Part shown: positions 1 through 8,531 of the stretch, one piece after another
How positions within the stretch are numbered: the stretch's first letter is position 1
Layout: the number at the start of each line of letters is the position of its first letter
The notes under the pieces: generated by a model
What the model saw: the letters and a program-made list of their open reading frames with translations, nothing else
Told to the model about the DNA's origin: nothing
The model's database searches: none
Position numbers and translations under genes: made by a program
Origin: Holtiella tumoricola
Lineage (GTDB): Bacteria > Bacillota > Clostridia > Lachnospirales > Cellulosilyticaceae
Direction of reading: 5' to 3'
NCBI RefSeq assembly: GCF_027857615.1
Contig: NZ_JAQIFT010000074.1
Span: 1-64,000 of the forward strand
Length of the DNA stretch: 64,000 nt

Positions 1-30
1 TGTTGTCACCTCTTAGCGGCGACTTTTACT

Positions 31-59
31 ATTTTATCTGAAGCGTTTCATTTTGTCAA
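31..59 (-). promoter_or_regulatory. Strong promoter, proximal of a tandem pair (rRNA-type)
   Basis: On the minus strand a perfect TTGACA (54-59) is followed after 17 bp by TAAAAT (31-36). It points out of the left edge of the window. It is the second of two near-consensus promoters about 86 bp apart, an arrangement typical of rRNA operons in Firmicutes. The driven gene lies outside the window, so the rRNA assignment is inference. Confidence 0.6.
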
Positions 60-116
60 GACTTTTTTTCATCTTTTATCTATTCTTATCAGATTATGTC
101 CGCCTCACAAGTAGAT

Positions 117-145
117 ATATTACAAGATGTGTTTACTTTTGTCAA
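117..145 (-). promoter_or_regulatory. Strong promoter, distal of a tandem pair (rRNA-type)
   Basis: On the minus strand TTGACA (140-145), a 17-bp spacer and TAATAT (117-122) form a near-consensus sigma-A promoter. It lies about 86 bp upstream of the 31-59 promoter and reads in the same direction, off the window. Confidence 0.55.
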
Positions 146-470
146 GCCATCTTGTAAAGAAGAAATTTTCTTGTATTTTATATTGTATTATGCCTTTTAT
201 TTTGTTTTTAATACCTATTTTATTACTTTTTATTGTTTTAAGTAAACCTTATTTTATATCCTGCATTATACTTGTTTACTCTTTTTAATATCTATCACAC
301 TACCCCTTTCCCCTTGATCTATTTTCTTTAAATGCTCTACTAACTTATACTATAAGTTTTCTAAACATCTATTTTTATATCCTTATATTAATAAAATACT
401 ACTTAATTAATAAATCTGCTTGTTTCGGTTATTTTTAAGACAACTCTATCATATTTTATAGTAGGGTTTT
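146..470. other. AT-rich intergenic spacer
   Basis: This very AT-rich stretch separates the leftward promoters from the small rightward gene at 490. I see no open frame, repeat or clear hairpin in it. A promoter for the small gene presumably lies near its right end but I cannot single one out. Confidence 0.5.
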
Positions 471-489
471 TATCAAGGAGGTTATTGCC

Positions 490-756
490 ATGATCACAAA
501 AAAGAAGAGCCATGCTATTAATTACGAACGTATTTATCAAGTATGTGCTATTGCAGCCATTTGTTTCTTAAGCTATGTAATTATTGCTTTCTTTTTAAGC
601 ATGAGTCATTTTCTATCTGTATTCCTTTTATTTTCAAGTATTATCTTTTTGATTTTACATTTAATCTTTAAAGTCAATCCTTTTCTTGTTACCTCTTTTA
701 TATGTTGTATTCTTTGTCTACTTAGTAATATTTATTTTATTTACATACAAAAATAG
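490..756 (+). CDS. Small hydrophobic membrane protein, unknown function
   Basis: The 88-residue product is almost entirely hydrophobic after a basic, polar N-terminus (MITKKKSHA...). About three membrane-spanning segments can be drawn at residues 18-36, 39-60 and 65-85. The ATG is preceded at good spacing by AAGGAGG (475-481), and a hairpin begins at the stop codon, so this is likely a real monocistronic gene. No family was recognised. It is the only rightward gene in the first 20 kb, next to strong leftward promoters. Confidence 0.6.
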   Translation: MITKKKSHAINYERIYQVCAIAAICFLSYVIIAFFLSMSHFLSVFLLFSSIIFLILHLIFKVNPFLVTSFICCILCLLSNIYFIYIQK

Positions 757-783
757 AAGACAAACCTACCTTTGTCTTCTATT
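752..783 (+). terminator. Hairpin terminator of the small membrane protein gene
   Basis: GAAGACAAA (756-764) pairs with TTTGTCTTC (771-779) around a 6-nt loop, with A/T flanks extending the stem. The stem starts at the stop codon. The T-rich tail is modest. Confidence 0.6.
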
Positions 784-863
784 TCCATTTAGTTAATTTT
801 AATTTTTTATGGTTTCACTTTAATTCATTAAAATTAAAATTAAAATACCTAAAAATATGAATT

Positions 864-1711
864 CTACTCTGCTATCATATACTCTTCTAGTTCATACAAC
901 ATACTTTTCATATCCATATGGCAACTTTCTACGATACTATATTTAGCAATAAGCCACTTTACAAATTCACATCCTATGTAATAACCTATATCAGAATGTC
1001 CTTTATAGCTATGCCAATCTCCGAAAAACTCCTGTGTATCCTCATTCTTATCAACCCTTAACTTATATTCTTTTATTAATTGTTTTTTATTTTCTTTGCA
1101 CCATATAAGCCATCCATTAATATCTTGATGATAAAATGAATGATCGTTATATAGTAATTGCTCACAATACATCGCCATTCCTTCTCTATAAAGTTGCCAT
1201 AATGAATGTTCCCACTGGGTATCTAGTTGAGGACTATTTTCTACTATGTGATCATGCCATATATGTCCAATTTCATGATAGATTAATGCAATCATACTTT
1301 TTGTATTATACCACTTAAGTTCTATTATCTTTTCAATGCCTAATAGAATAACTTTTCTGTTTCCTATATTAGTTGCCCAACCTGCTCCATTACATAGTCC
1401 TAAATAAAAGATAATATCTATATCTAACTGGTATTTTAAATTATTTTCTACCTTTTTAGATAAATTTTTAGTTACCTCTAAAAAAATTTCATGAACTTGT
1501 CTTAAAATATCCTCCCACTAAAAGCTTGTTCAATAACAGGTATTACTTCTTTTTTTAGATTATAATTATTACTATCTTGAATCCGCTTTTCTACTAATAA
1601 TGGAGATATATTTGCTATATATCTTTTCCATTCTTCTAAAAATGCCGTAGTATTTAATCGCATGCTTGATTCTAACTTTTTTATTTCTTCATATGTATCA
1701 ATTATTTTCAT
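864..1711 (-). pseudogene. HExxH putative zinc metallopeptidase, frameshifted
   Basis: Two frames together make one protein. The first 69 codons (1711 to about 1505) start at an ATG and end in F-S-G-R-I-F-stop. The frame one base back is open from about 1517 to 864 with no good start of its own, and reads W-E-D-I-L-R-Q-V-H-E-I onward. The second part holds a conserved-looking segment (GLCNGAGWATNIG) and then YHEIGHIWH, an HExxH zinc-binding motif of the kind found in metallopeptidases. Loss of one G in the GGG run near 1514-1516 would explain the shift. The joined product would be about 280 residues. The only ATG in the second frame lies just before HEIGH and would remove the conserved segment, so I do not accept it as the start. 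Whether this is a true pseudogene, a programmed -1 shift or a sequence error cannot be decided here. Confidence 0.6.
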
Positions 1712-1733
1712 TGTTCTACCTCATCTATTAATT

Positions 1734-3104
1734 TCAACTTTTATCTATATGATAAGCCTCATATGCTTCTTCTATTTCAAACCCTATCCCATAGTATAGT
1801 TTTAAAGCATTCTCATTTTCTACTTCTACACATAAACAAACCTTCTCAACTTCTGCATCTTGCATAGACCATTTAATAGCATACTGTAAAAGTGCTCTTC
1901 CTATGCCTTTCCCTCTATAAGCTTCTTTTACTGCTAGAAAATGTATATACCCTCTTTTACCTGAAAGCTGCTGCTCAATAAACGTATATCCTACTATTTC
2001 TTGACCTTGCTTTACAATAAACACTTGATGACCTTTATCTAACATTGTGACTATTTCTTCTCCACTATAATACACCCCTGGCCACGTTAGATCATGAAGT
2101 GCTTTTACCTCTTCATATTCTTCAACCGATGGTACTTCTACTAAGTATTCTTCTAATGCACCTATGTTACTAGGATAAATTCTCAAAGTATATTCATCCC
2201 CCATAAAATGCGTATGCATTGAACGAAGTAATGATTTACACCACTCATGCTCTTTATGAATAAAAAACTTATAGGTATAGGCATTCCCTAGTTCTTTTAA
2301 CACAAAACTTATAAGCTGTTCACTAAGTTCTAGCCACATTTGTTTTTCCTTCCCCTCTACAAAAGGACCTACCATTTCTACTACTTGCTTGGCCTCATCA
2401 ATCTCTAGACCAATCACTGCTACAAGTTTTGAATCCTGTAAAATACCTACAGTTTTATTCTCAGGATCAGCAAAAGATTCTTTGACATCCGCTCTAATAC
2501 TCTCCGGTTTTACTGAACAATACCCTATCCTATATTGAAGTAACTTATTGTACTTACTCATAAGTTGTACAATTTCCTCAGTATATTCTTCACCTAAATA
2601 ACAACATTTCATTTCTTCACTCCCCCTTTTCATTATCAAATCATATCTATAGCTAAATCCATCTACAGTTGACTTATATTTTATAAAACCTACGTTTTCA
2701 AATAATCTTATTGAAGCATTATTATAATTATAAATTTCTCTTACACCTAGAGTAGTGTACCCCAACTCTCGTGCCCTTTCTTTTAAAACTTCTATAACTT
2801 GCTTACCTATTCCTTTTCCACGATATTTACTTTCCCCTATTACGATAGGCAAATCATCTTTGCATAATGTAACATCACCTATAGGCTTAAATTCATCTTG
2901 TTCCTGTATTTCTATAAAATAAAGTTCTCCTTGTTCATTTAAATAGTTATACATTCTTGTAAGCTTTAATGCATCATATACGCTTGCATCTTTTCCATCT
3001 ACTAGGCGTAACATTTCTTCATCCTGATACCAGCTTAATGCAAAATCATAGTTGCCATCATATCTTCTCAATCTTAATCCCTTTGTAATATCAATCAATT
3101 GCAT
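1734..3104 (-). CDS. Multi-domain GNAT acetyltransferase, apparently a fusion of two genes
   Basis: The 456-residue reading frame holds three GNAT (acetyl-CoA-dependent N-acetyltransferase) units. The first (1-160) has the acetyl-CoA loop YRGKGIG near residue 95. The second (about 165-300) is degenerate. The third (about 310-450) has YRGKGIGRALL. Two signs suggest two overlapping genes. Residue 165 is a Met whose ATG (2612) follows an AAAAGGGGGAG Shine-Dalgarno-like run at normal spacing. Also, adding or removing one G in the G5 run at 2622-2626 would end the first protein at a TGA just before or overlapping that ATG. The second gene alone would be 1734-2612, 292 residues, a common two-GNAT size. 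Substrates are unknown. The shifted metallopeptidase lies immediately downstream. Confidence 0.75.
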   Translation of the reverse strand: MQLIDITKGLRLRRYDGNYDFALSWYQDEEMLRLVDGKDASVYDALKLTRMYNYLNEQGELYFIEIQEQDEFKPIGDVTLCKDDLPIVIGESKYRGKGIGKQVIEVLKERARELGYTTLGVREIYNYNNASIRLFENVGFIKYKSTVDGFSYRYDLIMKRGSEEMKCCYLGEEYTEEIVQLMSKYNKLLQYRIGYCSVKPESIRADVKESFADPENKTVGILQDSKLVAVIGLEIDEAKQVVEMVGPFVEGKEKQMWLELSEQLISFVLKELGNAYTYKFFIHKEHEWCKSLLRSMHTHFMGDEYTLRIYPSNIGALEEYLVEVPSVEEYEEVKALHDLTWPGVYYSGEEIVTMLDKGHQVFIVKQGQEIVGYTFIEQQLSGKRGYIHFLAVKEAYRGKGIGRALLQYAIKWSMQDAEVEKVCLCVEVENENALKLYYGIGFEIEEAYEAYHIDKS

Positions 3105-3138
3105 TTTCTTCTCTCCTTTATTCTGTCCTAAAGAAAAA

Positions 3139-3177
3139 ACAGTAGAGCCATTACTTTTATCATAATGACTCTACTGT
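3139..3177 (-). terminator. Intrinsic terminator
   Basis: A stem of about 14 bp (ACAGTAGAG...CTCTACTGT with paired CATTA/TAATG) is followed on the minus strand by a T-rich run. It terminates the CD3324-family gene ahead of the GNAT gene. Confidence 0.75.
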
Positions 3178-3214
3178 CTATAATGCAATCTATAAAATGT
3201 CTATCATGTATTTT

Positions 3215-3481
3215 TTATCTACTACCATATACAATCTTTCTAATACTTGCTAAGCTCAGATGATAAGAACTTGCTAAAGCTTCACAACTTTCTCCACTTG
3301 CATATGCTTCCTTAATCGCAGCATTGCGCATAGCTAAATAACTTCTTCCCCCTGAGCATTCTCCCCATTTCTTTTTATGTCCCTTTTTATTGGGTATATA
3401 AAGTATTTCACCCTGTATATAGTATTGTATTTGTTCTAATAATTCTTGTGGTAATATATCTTCTGCTTTTCTATATTTCAT
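3215..3481 (-). CDS. CD3324-family small protein with helix-turn-helix-like C-terminus
   Basis: The 88-residue product begins MKYRKAEDILP and contains GHKKKWGE plus a C-terminal helical segment (CEALASSYHLSLASIRKIV) resembling a DNA-binding helix-turn-helix. This layout matches the CD3324-type family seen in Clostridia; its function is not established. An ATG 13 codons upstream exists, but GGGAGAG lies at proper distance before the chosen ATG (3481). The gene has its own terminator. Confidence 0.65.
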   Translation of the reverse strand: MKYRKAEDILPQELLEQIQYYIQGEILYIPNKKGHKKKWGECSGGRSYLAMRNAAIKEAYASGESCEALASSYHLSLASIRKIVYGSR

Positions 3482-3541
3482 AATATCGCTCTCCCTAGAA
3501 AGTATGCTGTCATTCTCCAAGGTGCAGTATCTATGAAATAG

Positions 3542-3604
3542 AGCAGGCGACTTTAAACTAAGCTCAGTTCAGGCAATCGCCTTTATCTATTAATAGATCC
3601 TGCT
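3542..3604. other. Possible structured leader with alternative pairings
   Basis: AGCAGG (3542-3547) can pair with CCTGCT (3599-3604), while the overlapping AGGCGA (3545-3550) can pair with TCGCCT (3577-3582). A 14-bp palindrome ATCTATTAATAGAT lies at 3584-3597. The two stems compete for the same bases. The element sits in the 358-bp gap upstream of the CD3324-family gene. I recognise no known riboswitch class. The rest of the gap is AT-rich and featureless apart from the chitinase terminator. Confidence 0.3.
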
Positions 3605-3740
3605 GAGCAACTACTAACTCTTGTTGTACAAATCATACTTCTTCCTCCTCGCTTTAAAATTTATTAATATGTTCTTATCATATTATATTATCTTCATACT
3701 TTTCAATATCTTTTTAAGTCTATTGCATAATCCCATAAAC

Positions 3741-3793
3741 AAATAAAGGTCTATGAAACTAGAAAATTATAACTCGTTCCATAGACCTTTATT
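3741..3793 (-). terminator. Terminator of the chitinase gene
   Basis: AATAAAGGTCTATG (3742-3755) pairs with CATAGACCTTTATT (3780-3793) around a 24-nt loop, 46 bp beyond the chitinase stop codon. The flanks are A/T rich on both strands. Confidence 0.65.
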
Positions 3794-3839
3794 GATAATT
3801 TAATTATTCATTCTATATAGCATTTCTATATCTTAGCTA

Positions 3840-6800
3840 TTATAGTTTTTCCCAACTTTCATCACTGCCTGGAGTTGATGTTGTCCACCATTTCGCTTTA
3901 TATGTTTCTCCATTGTAAGTTACAATATCGCCCCCTACATATGTTCCGCCTTGTACATAATTATTATCATTTGATTGATCTTCATCACTGTTACCAGCAT
4001 TTTCTAGCTCCCAACTACTATCACTACCTGGAGTTGAATTTGTCCACCATTTTGCTTTATATACTTGTCCATTATAGCTTACGCGGTCCCCTTCTACATA
4101 AGCTTTACCTGGAATATAAACTTGTGTACCGTCTTCATTAACTTGAGGTGCTTTCTCCCATGCACTACTGTTATCTGGTGCTTCACCTTGTACCCACCAT
4201 TTTGCAGTATACTCTTCACCTTTGTAGATAACCTTATCTCCAGTATTATAAATTCTTTCTGGATTATATGTATCACCTGGTTCTGGTGTTGTTGGTACTT
4301 CTTTAACTGTGATATTTCTTACAACAATCGTTGTTAAACCTTCACTATCTGTTACTGTATACATGACTTCATAGCTACCTGGTACATTTACATCTACAAA
4401 ACCATCTAGTTTGATTGCATGTGTTAAATCACCATCTTCTTTATCATAGGCACTTACATTAGCCATTACATCAAAAGCATCCCCTACTTCAAGTACAATA
4501 TCTTCTGCTCCGCGAATAACAGGTGCTGTATTTGGTAATTTAGTTACCACTATACGACGCTCTACTGATGTGAGTGCACCATCTTTATCTTCTACAGTAT
4601 AGATTAAAGTATACGTTCCTTCTTTACTTGTATCTACTTGACCTGTTACTTGAATTGCTCCTGTTAAGTTACCATCTTCTTTATCATATGCACTAATACC
4701 ATGCATAACATTAAAGTCTTCACCTACATTAATCTCTACATCTACTACACCACTAATAACAGGTGCTGTATTGGGTAATTTTGTAACGACTACTTGACGC
4801 TCTACTTCTGCTACTAAGCCTTTTGAATCTACAACTTTATAAGTTAATACATAAGTACCTTCTTTGTTTGTATCTACATTTCCTGCTACTTGGATTGCTG
4901 TTGTTAAGTCACCATCTTCCTCATCATGCGCGCTTACACCAGCCATCACATCAAAATCTTGTCCTAGGTTAATTTCAATATTATCTGCACCTGTAATAAC
5001 TGGAGCTATATTTTCTTTTACAATGACATTACGTGCAACTGTTGTAATAACCCCCTGGCTATCTGACACTGTATAAGTTAATGTATAGTGACCTACAGTT
5101 GTTGTATCCACTATACCTTCTACTGTAATTGTTTCTGTTAAATCTCCATCTTCTTTATCTGTTGCTACTACATTTGCCATAGGATCAAATGTATCCCCTA
5201 CTGTTAAAGCAACATCTTCTACACCTGTAAATACTGGAGCTTGATTAACATTTGCATCTTTTCCTGCTGGTATCATACCATTAAATGTAATATTTCTTAC
5301 ACCACTAAAGCATAAACCGATCATTCCTTGAAGATTAGTTGTTGCACCTGGTGCTAAGTTTTGCCATCCTGAAGATTGAATAGTTATTCTTGTGAATTCA
5401 CCATTATCTTGTTTTGTTACTGTTCCACCCCAAGTAGATTTGAATTCAGCTGACTTTGGTAAATCAAAAGCAATTTCCCATCCACCTTTAATTTCTTCAT
5501 CTGTATGGTTTGTAATAATAAATTCATATGTATAGTTTGGATGATCATAGTTACCTTTTAGCTCTACTTCAACACCAATTTCTGATGTTCCTTTTAAACT
5601 CTCATCTGTTTTGTTAGCTGGCCCCATTGCTTCAAGACCATCACTTAATCTCTTAGTAAGTGTATTTCCATAGGTGTACTTACCTTCATTAATATCTGTT
5701 GAACCTGGTACATAGTTTGGATTTAAACCATAGTCACCATCCATAACCCAGATTAATGCACCACCTAAGTTTTTCTCTTCAATATATTTTAAGCGTTCAT
5801 CTATTGACCTTTCATTTTCATAGCTTAAGAATACACGTTCATCTGGTTGCCATAAATGTGGAACTTTCCCAACATTATCCCAATATACTTGTAAATTTGG
5901 ATCTTCTTCCATTAAGTTAAGTACATGCCATAATGGGTTTGCACCTGCTGGTATCTGATAGCCTGTTGTATCATAATCTCCCCAGATATTGTACTTACCT
6001 GTTGCTGGTGTTTTACTGCTACCATGTAAACCTGTACCATCTCCGCCTTGTACATTCTCCCAACCTCTTGTGTAGTAAGGAATCCCCATAAGAATTTTTT
6101 CCGGAGGTAGTACACCACGATAGTAATTGTATGACCAATCCATACCTAATACTGGCATAATCATTCCTTTTGTTTCTGTATCTGCTGGATCTGGATAAAT
6201 ATTAGCTTGGTTTTCAACATATTGATTCCATCCACCATGATAGTCATAAGACATAATGCTTAAGAAATCTAAGTAGTTAGCATATTCATTAGACTCAACA
6301 CCACCTAACACCCATGAAGATGCTGACACAGCAGCTGTTAGCATATAGTATTTGCCATCTTCTCTACCAGCTTTATCAAGTCCTTCTCTTAATTTCTTCA
6401 TCATCACATTGTAACGTTTATTAATTGTTTGACGACGTGGCTCAGATACATCAAAATCATCTGGATTCCCTGATTGGCTTGTTGATGATGGGAATTCAAA
6501 GTCAATATCAATACCATCAAATCCATATGTTCTAATAAAGTCAACACATGATTGTACAAATGTATCAATACCTTGGTCTGTATCCATCATTGTGTAGAAT
6601 CCACGTGAACCAGCCCATCCACCTACTGACATTAATAATGTTACATCTGGAAACTGCTTTTTCATTTGTTGAAGAATATTAAAATGTCCTTGATAAGGTA
6701 AGTTTGGATCAAGTGTTACAGGTTTTCCATTATAACTTAAATCCATGCCTTCAAATGTTTCCTCTATCGCTGCTTCACGATCAGAGAAAGTAATTTGATT

Positions 6801-7067
6801 TGTTTTTTCATCTACAAATGCAAAAGAATACTGAATATGTGTTAGTTCTTCCCATTGTAAATCTGTTACATTAAAATAATTATGCTCTGCTGACTTATAT
6901 GCCCATTCTGGAAAATAACCTACAATTTTTCTTTCTAAATCTTCCGGTCTACTTGCTATTCTATCTTGTTCAACTGCCAATACTGTCCCAAAAGTTGGGA
7001 TAGCACCATATACCATAGTCATACCAAGAACAACTGCCATAAGTTTTCTTATCTTACCTAATTTCAT
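3840..7067 (-). CDS. Secreted GH18 chitinase with CBM2, four Ig-like repeats and three chitin-binding modules
   Basis: This 1075-residue enzyme would hydrolyse chitin outside the cell. Residues 1-31 form a signal peptide (MKLGKIRKLMAVVLGM..., cleavage near AVLA/VEQ is plausible). The GH18 domain (about 45-465) has the SVGG motif (147-150) and the full DGIDIDFE catalytic motif (184-191, acid Glu191). A CBM2-like domain follows (about 500-605). Four near-identical repeats of about 80 residues (612-928), each with the D-K/E-E-D-G-(D/N)-L-T signature of DUF5011/PKD-like Ig spacers, come next. Three CBM5/12-type modules (Y-x-x-G-D/x-x-V-x-Y...YKAKWW) close the protein (about 935-1075). The ATG follows GAAGGAG at good spacing. 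Released chito-oligosaccharides would feed the nag/GH94 locus at 34-47 kb. No cell-wall anchor is seen. Confidence 0.95.
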   Translation of the reverse strand: MKLGKIRKLMAVVLGMTMVYGAIPTFGTVLAVEQDRIASRPEDLERKIVGYFPEWAYKSAEHNYFNVTDLQWEELTHIQYSFAFVDEKTNQITFSDREAAIEETFEGMDLSYNGKPVTLDPNLPYQGHFNILQQMKKQFPDVTLLMSVGGWAGSRGFYTMMDTDQGIDTFVQSCVDFIRTYGFDGIDIDFEFPSSTSQSGNPDDFDVSEPRRQTINKRYNVMMKKLREGLDKAGREDGKYYMLTAAVSASSWVLGGVESNEYANYLDFLSIMSYDYHGGWNQYVENQANIYPDPADTETKGMIMPVLGMDWSYNYYRGVLPPEKILMGIPYYTRGWENVQGGDGTGLHGSSKTPATGKYNIWGDYDTTGYQIPAGANPLWHVLNLMEEDPNLQVYWDNVGKVPHLWQPDERVFLSYENERSIDERLKYIEEKNLGGALIWVMDGDYGLNPNYVPGSTDINEGKYTYGNTLTKRLSDGLEAMGPANKTDESLKGTSEIGVEVELKGNYDHPNYTYEFIITNHTDEEIKGGWEIAFDLPKSAEFKSTWGGTVTKQDNGEFTRITIQSSGWQNLAPGATTNLQGMIGLCFSGVRNITFNGMIPAGKDANVNQAPVFTGVEDVALTVGDTFDPMANVVATDKEDGDLTETITVEGIVDTTTVGHYTLTYTVSDSQGVITTVARNVIVKENIAPVITGADNIEINLGQDFDVMAGVSAHDEEDGDLTTAIQVAGNVDTNKEGTYVLTYKVVDSKGLVAEVERQVVVTKLPNTAPVISGVVDVEINVGEDFNVMHGISAYDKEDGNLTGAIQVTGQVDTSKEGTYTLIYTVEDKDGALTSVERRIVVTKLPNTAPVIRGAEDIVLEVGDAFDVMANVSAYDKEDGDLTHAIKLDGFVDVNVPGSYEVMYTVTDSEGLTTIVVRNITVKEVPTTPEPGDTYNPERIYNTGDKVIYKGEEYTAKWWVQGEAPDNSSAWEKAPQVNEDGTQVYIPGKAYVEGDRVSYNGQVYKAKWWTNSTPGSDSSWELENAGNSDEDQSNDNNYVQGGTYVGGDIVTYNGETYKAKWWTTSTPGSDESWEKL

Positions 7068-7154
7068 ATTAAGCTCCTTCTTATATATTTAAATATTTTT
7101 ATATTTATCTCCATTTATTACTTATATTGGTCATCTACATTATTTCGCAACTTA

Positions 7155-7204
7155 TGTCCCTAGGTCAACATCCTACTTGTCCCTTATTTGTCCTCTTAAT
7201 GTCC
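7155..7204. repeat. Helically phased TGTCC direct repeats upstream of the chitinase gene
   Basis: TGTCC (GGACA on the coding strand) occurs at 7155, 7178, 7189 and 7200. The last three are spaced exactly 11 bp and the first is 23 bp away, close to two helical turns. They lie about 90-135 bp upstream of the chitinase start. This is a typical layout for a cooperative direct-repeat binding regulator. The regulator is unknown. Confidence 0.4.
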
Positions 7205-7265
7205 TTACTTTACTTAAAACTTTCTACTATCCCTTACGTTCTATAAAAAATAGATTTTATATACC

Positions 7266-7300
7266 AAAAAAGGCCTAGGCATAATTGCCTAGACCTCTTT
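7266..7300 (-). terminator. Terminator of the infC-rpmI-rplT operon
   Basis: On the minus strand AGGTCTAGGCA pairs with TGCCTAGGCCT around a short loop and is followed by a T6 run. It lies about 40 bp after the rplT stop. Confidence 0.85.
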
Positions 7301-7335
7301 TTATATTAACTTGAAATATTTTAAATTAGCTTAAA

Positions 7336-7692
7336 TTATTTTAAGTTAGCTTTAGCTGTTTCAACTAATGTTGTGAAAGCTGCTGCATCATTGATAGCCA
7401 TATCAGCTAACATTTTTCTGTTGATTGTGATGTTAGCGTTTTTAAGACCATTCATGAAACGGCTGTATGATAAACCGTTCATTCTGCTTGCTGCGTTAAT
7501 ACGAGCAATCCATAATGTTCTGAATTCGCGTTTTCTTTGTTTTCTACCAGCATATGAGTAGCTTAATGATTTCATTACAGCTTGTTTAGCTGTTCTGAAT
7601 TGTTTAGATTTCGCGCCTCTATAGCCTTTAGCTAATTTTAATACTCTGTTACGTCTTTTTTTAGTAGCCATGCCACCTTTTACTCTCGCCAT
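7336..7692 (-). CDS. rplT: 50S ribosomal protein L20
   Basis: The 118-residue basic protein begins MARVKGGMATKKRRNRVLKL and contains the L20 hallmarks YRGAKSKQFRTAKQ and FRTLWIARINAA. It binds 23S rRNA early in large-subunit assembly, and in Firmicutes and proteobacteria it represses its own operon. It is the last gene of infC-rpmI-rplT, 25 bp after rpmI, with AGGAGG before the ATG. Length is normal. Confidence 0.98.
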   Translation of the reverse strand: MARVKGGMATKKRRNRVLKLAKGYRGAKSKQFRTAKQAVMKSLSYSYAGRKQRKREFRTLWIARINAASRMNGLSYSRFMNGLKNANITINRKMLADMAINDAAAFTTLVETAKANLK

Positions 7693-7717
7693 GTTCCTAA
7701 CCTCCTACTGCTTTTTC

Positions 7718-7915
7718 TTATAAATGTGGTAATAAACGTTTCATTTGTTTTTCGTTTGTTGAATCAACAAGTCCAGCATGTCTTAAGTTACGTTTTCTCT
7801 TAGGAGATTTTTTTGTTAAGATGTGACTTGTGTATGCTTTTGATCTTTTAAGTTTTCCTGATCCTGTTACTTTGAAGCGTTTTGCTGCTGCTCTATTTGT
7901 TTTTAATTTAGCCAT
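7718..7915 (-). CDS. rpmI: 50S ribosomal protein L35
   Basis: The 65-residue product (MAKLKTNRAAAKRFKVTGSG...) is a full-length L35 with the conserved C-terminal LVDSTNEKQMKRLLPHL-like tail. It sits between infC and rplT as in most bacteria and has an AAGGAGG ribosome-binding site. Confidence 0.98.
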   Translation of the reverse strand: MAKLKTNRAAAKRFKVTGSGKLKRSKAYTSHILTKKSPKRKRNLRHAGLVDSTNEKQMKRLLPHL

Positions 7916-7960
7916 GAGTAGGATCCTCCTTTTAATAATTTAATTTTTATCTTAAGGTAA

Positions 7961-8467
7961 CTATTTTGGTGCTACCACGATAGCCATGTTTCTACCTTCT
8001 AATTTAGGTCTGTTTTCAGCTACGCCATACTCTTCGAGAAGTGACATTGCTTGATCTAATATCTCAACACCTTTTTGTGTATGCATCATCTCACGTCCAC
8101 GGAACATAACTGATACTTTAACTTTGTCCCCTGCTTTTAAGAATTTTTGAGCATTACGGACTTTAGTTTCGAAGTCATGTTTATCAATACTTGCTGAAAA
8201 TCTAACTTCTTTAACACTAACTGTTTTTTGATTTTTACGAGCTTCTTTTTCTTTCTTAGCTGCATCAAATTTGTATTTACCGTAATCCATCACCTTACAT
8301 ACTGGTGGTTTTGCTTGTGGAGCAATTTTGACAAGATCAAGATTTTTTTCACTGGCCATTTGTTGAGCGTCTCTAATTGATACAATACCAATTTGCTCTC
8401 CATCTGCACCAATAAGTCTTACTTCTTTGTCACGAATTTGTTCGTTAATCATTAATTCGTTAATAAT
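7961..8467 (-). CDS. infC: Translation initiation factor IF-3, probable AUU start
   Basis: IF-3 binds the 30S subunit, keeps subunits apart and checks the start codon. The protein has the IF3 N-domain (INEQIRDKEVRLIGADGEQ) and C-domain ending in NMAIVVAPK, and is of normal length (about 168). The ribosome-binding AGGAGG (8473-8478) directly abuts or overlaps a GTG at 8473, so that GTG cannot be its start. ATT codons at 8467 and 8464 lie 5 and 8 nt after the AGGAGG and yield M-I/N-E-L-M-I-N-E. E. coli and Bacillus infC also start with AUU, which lets IF-3 repress its own translation. I infer the same here, with slight doubt between the two ATT codons. Confidence 0.95.
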   Translation of the reverse strand: MINELMINEQIRDKEVRLIGADGEQIGIVSIRDAQQMASEKNLDLVKIAPQAKPPVCKVMDYGKYKFDAAKKEKEARKNQKTVSVKEVRFSASIDKHDFETKVRNAQKFLKAGDKVKVSVMFRGREMMHTQKGVEILDQAMSLLEEYGVAENRPKLEGRNMAIVVAPK

Positions 8468-8531
8468 GGGCACCTCCTAAATTTGTTTGCCTGTATGAAT
8501 TTAAACATCTCTTTTTGCGTTGATGTGAACG

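Noticed and set aside
864..1295. Taking the ATG at 1295 as the true start of the HExxH protein
   Set aside because: The frame stays open for 70 more codons upstream with conserved-looking sequence, and the ATG lies only seven residues before the HExxH motif.
4200..5240. DNA repeats of about 240 bp
   Set aside because: These are the codons of four Ig-like repeats inside the chitinase, not a mobile or satellite repeat.
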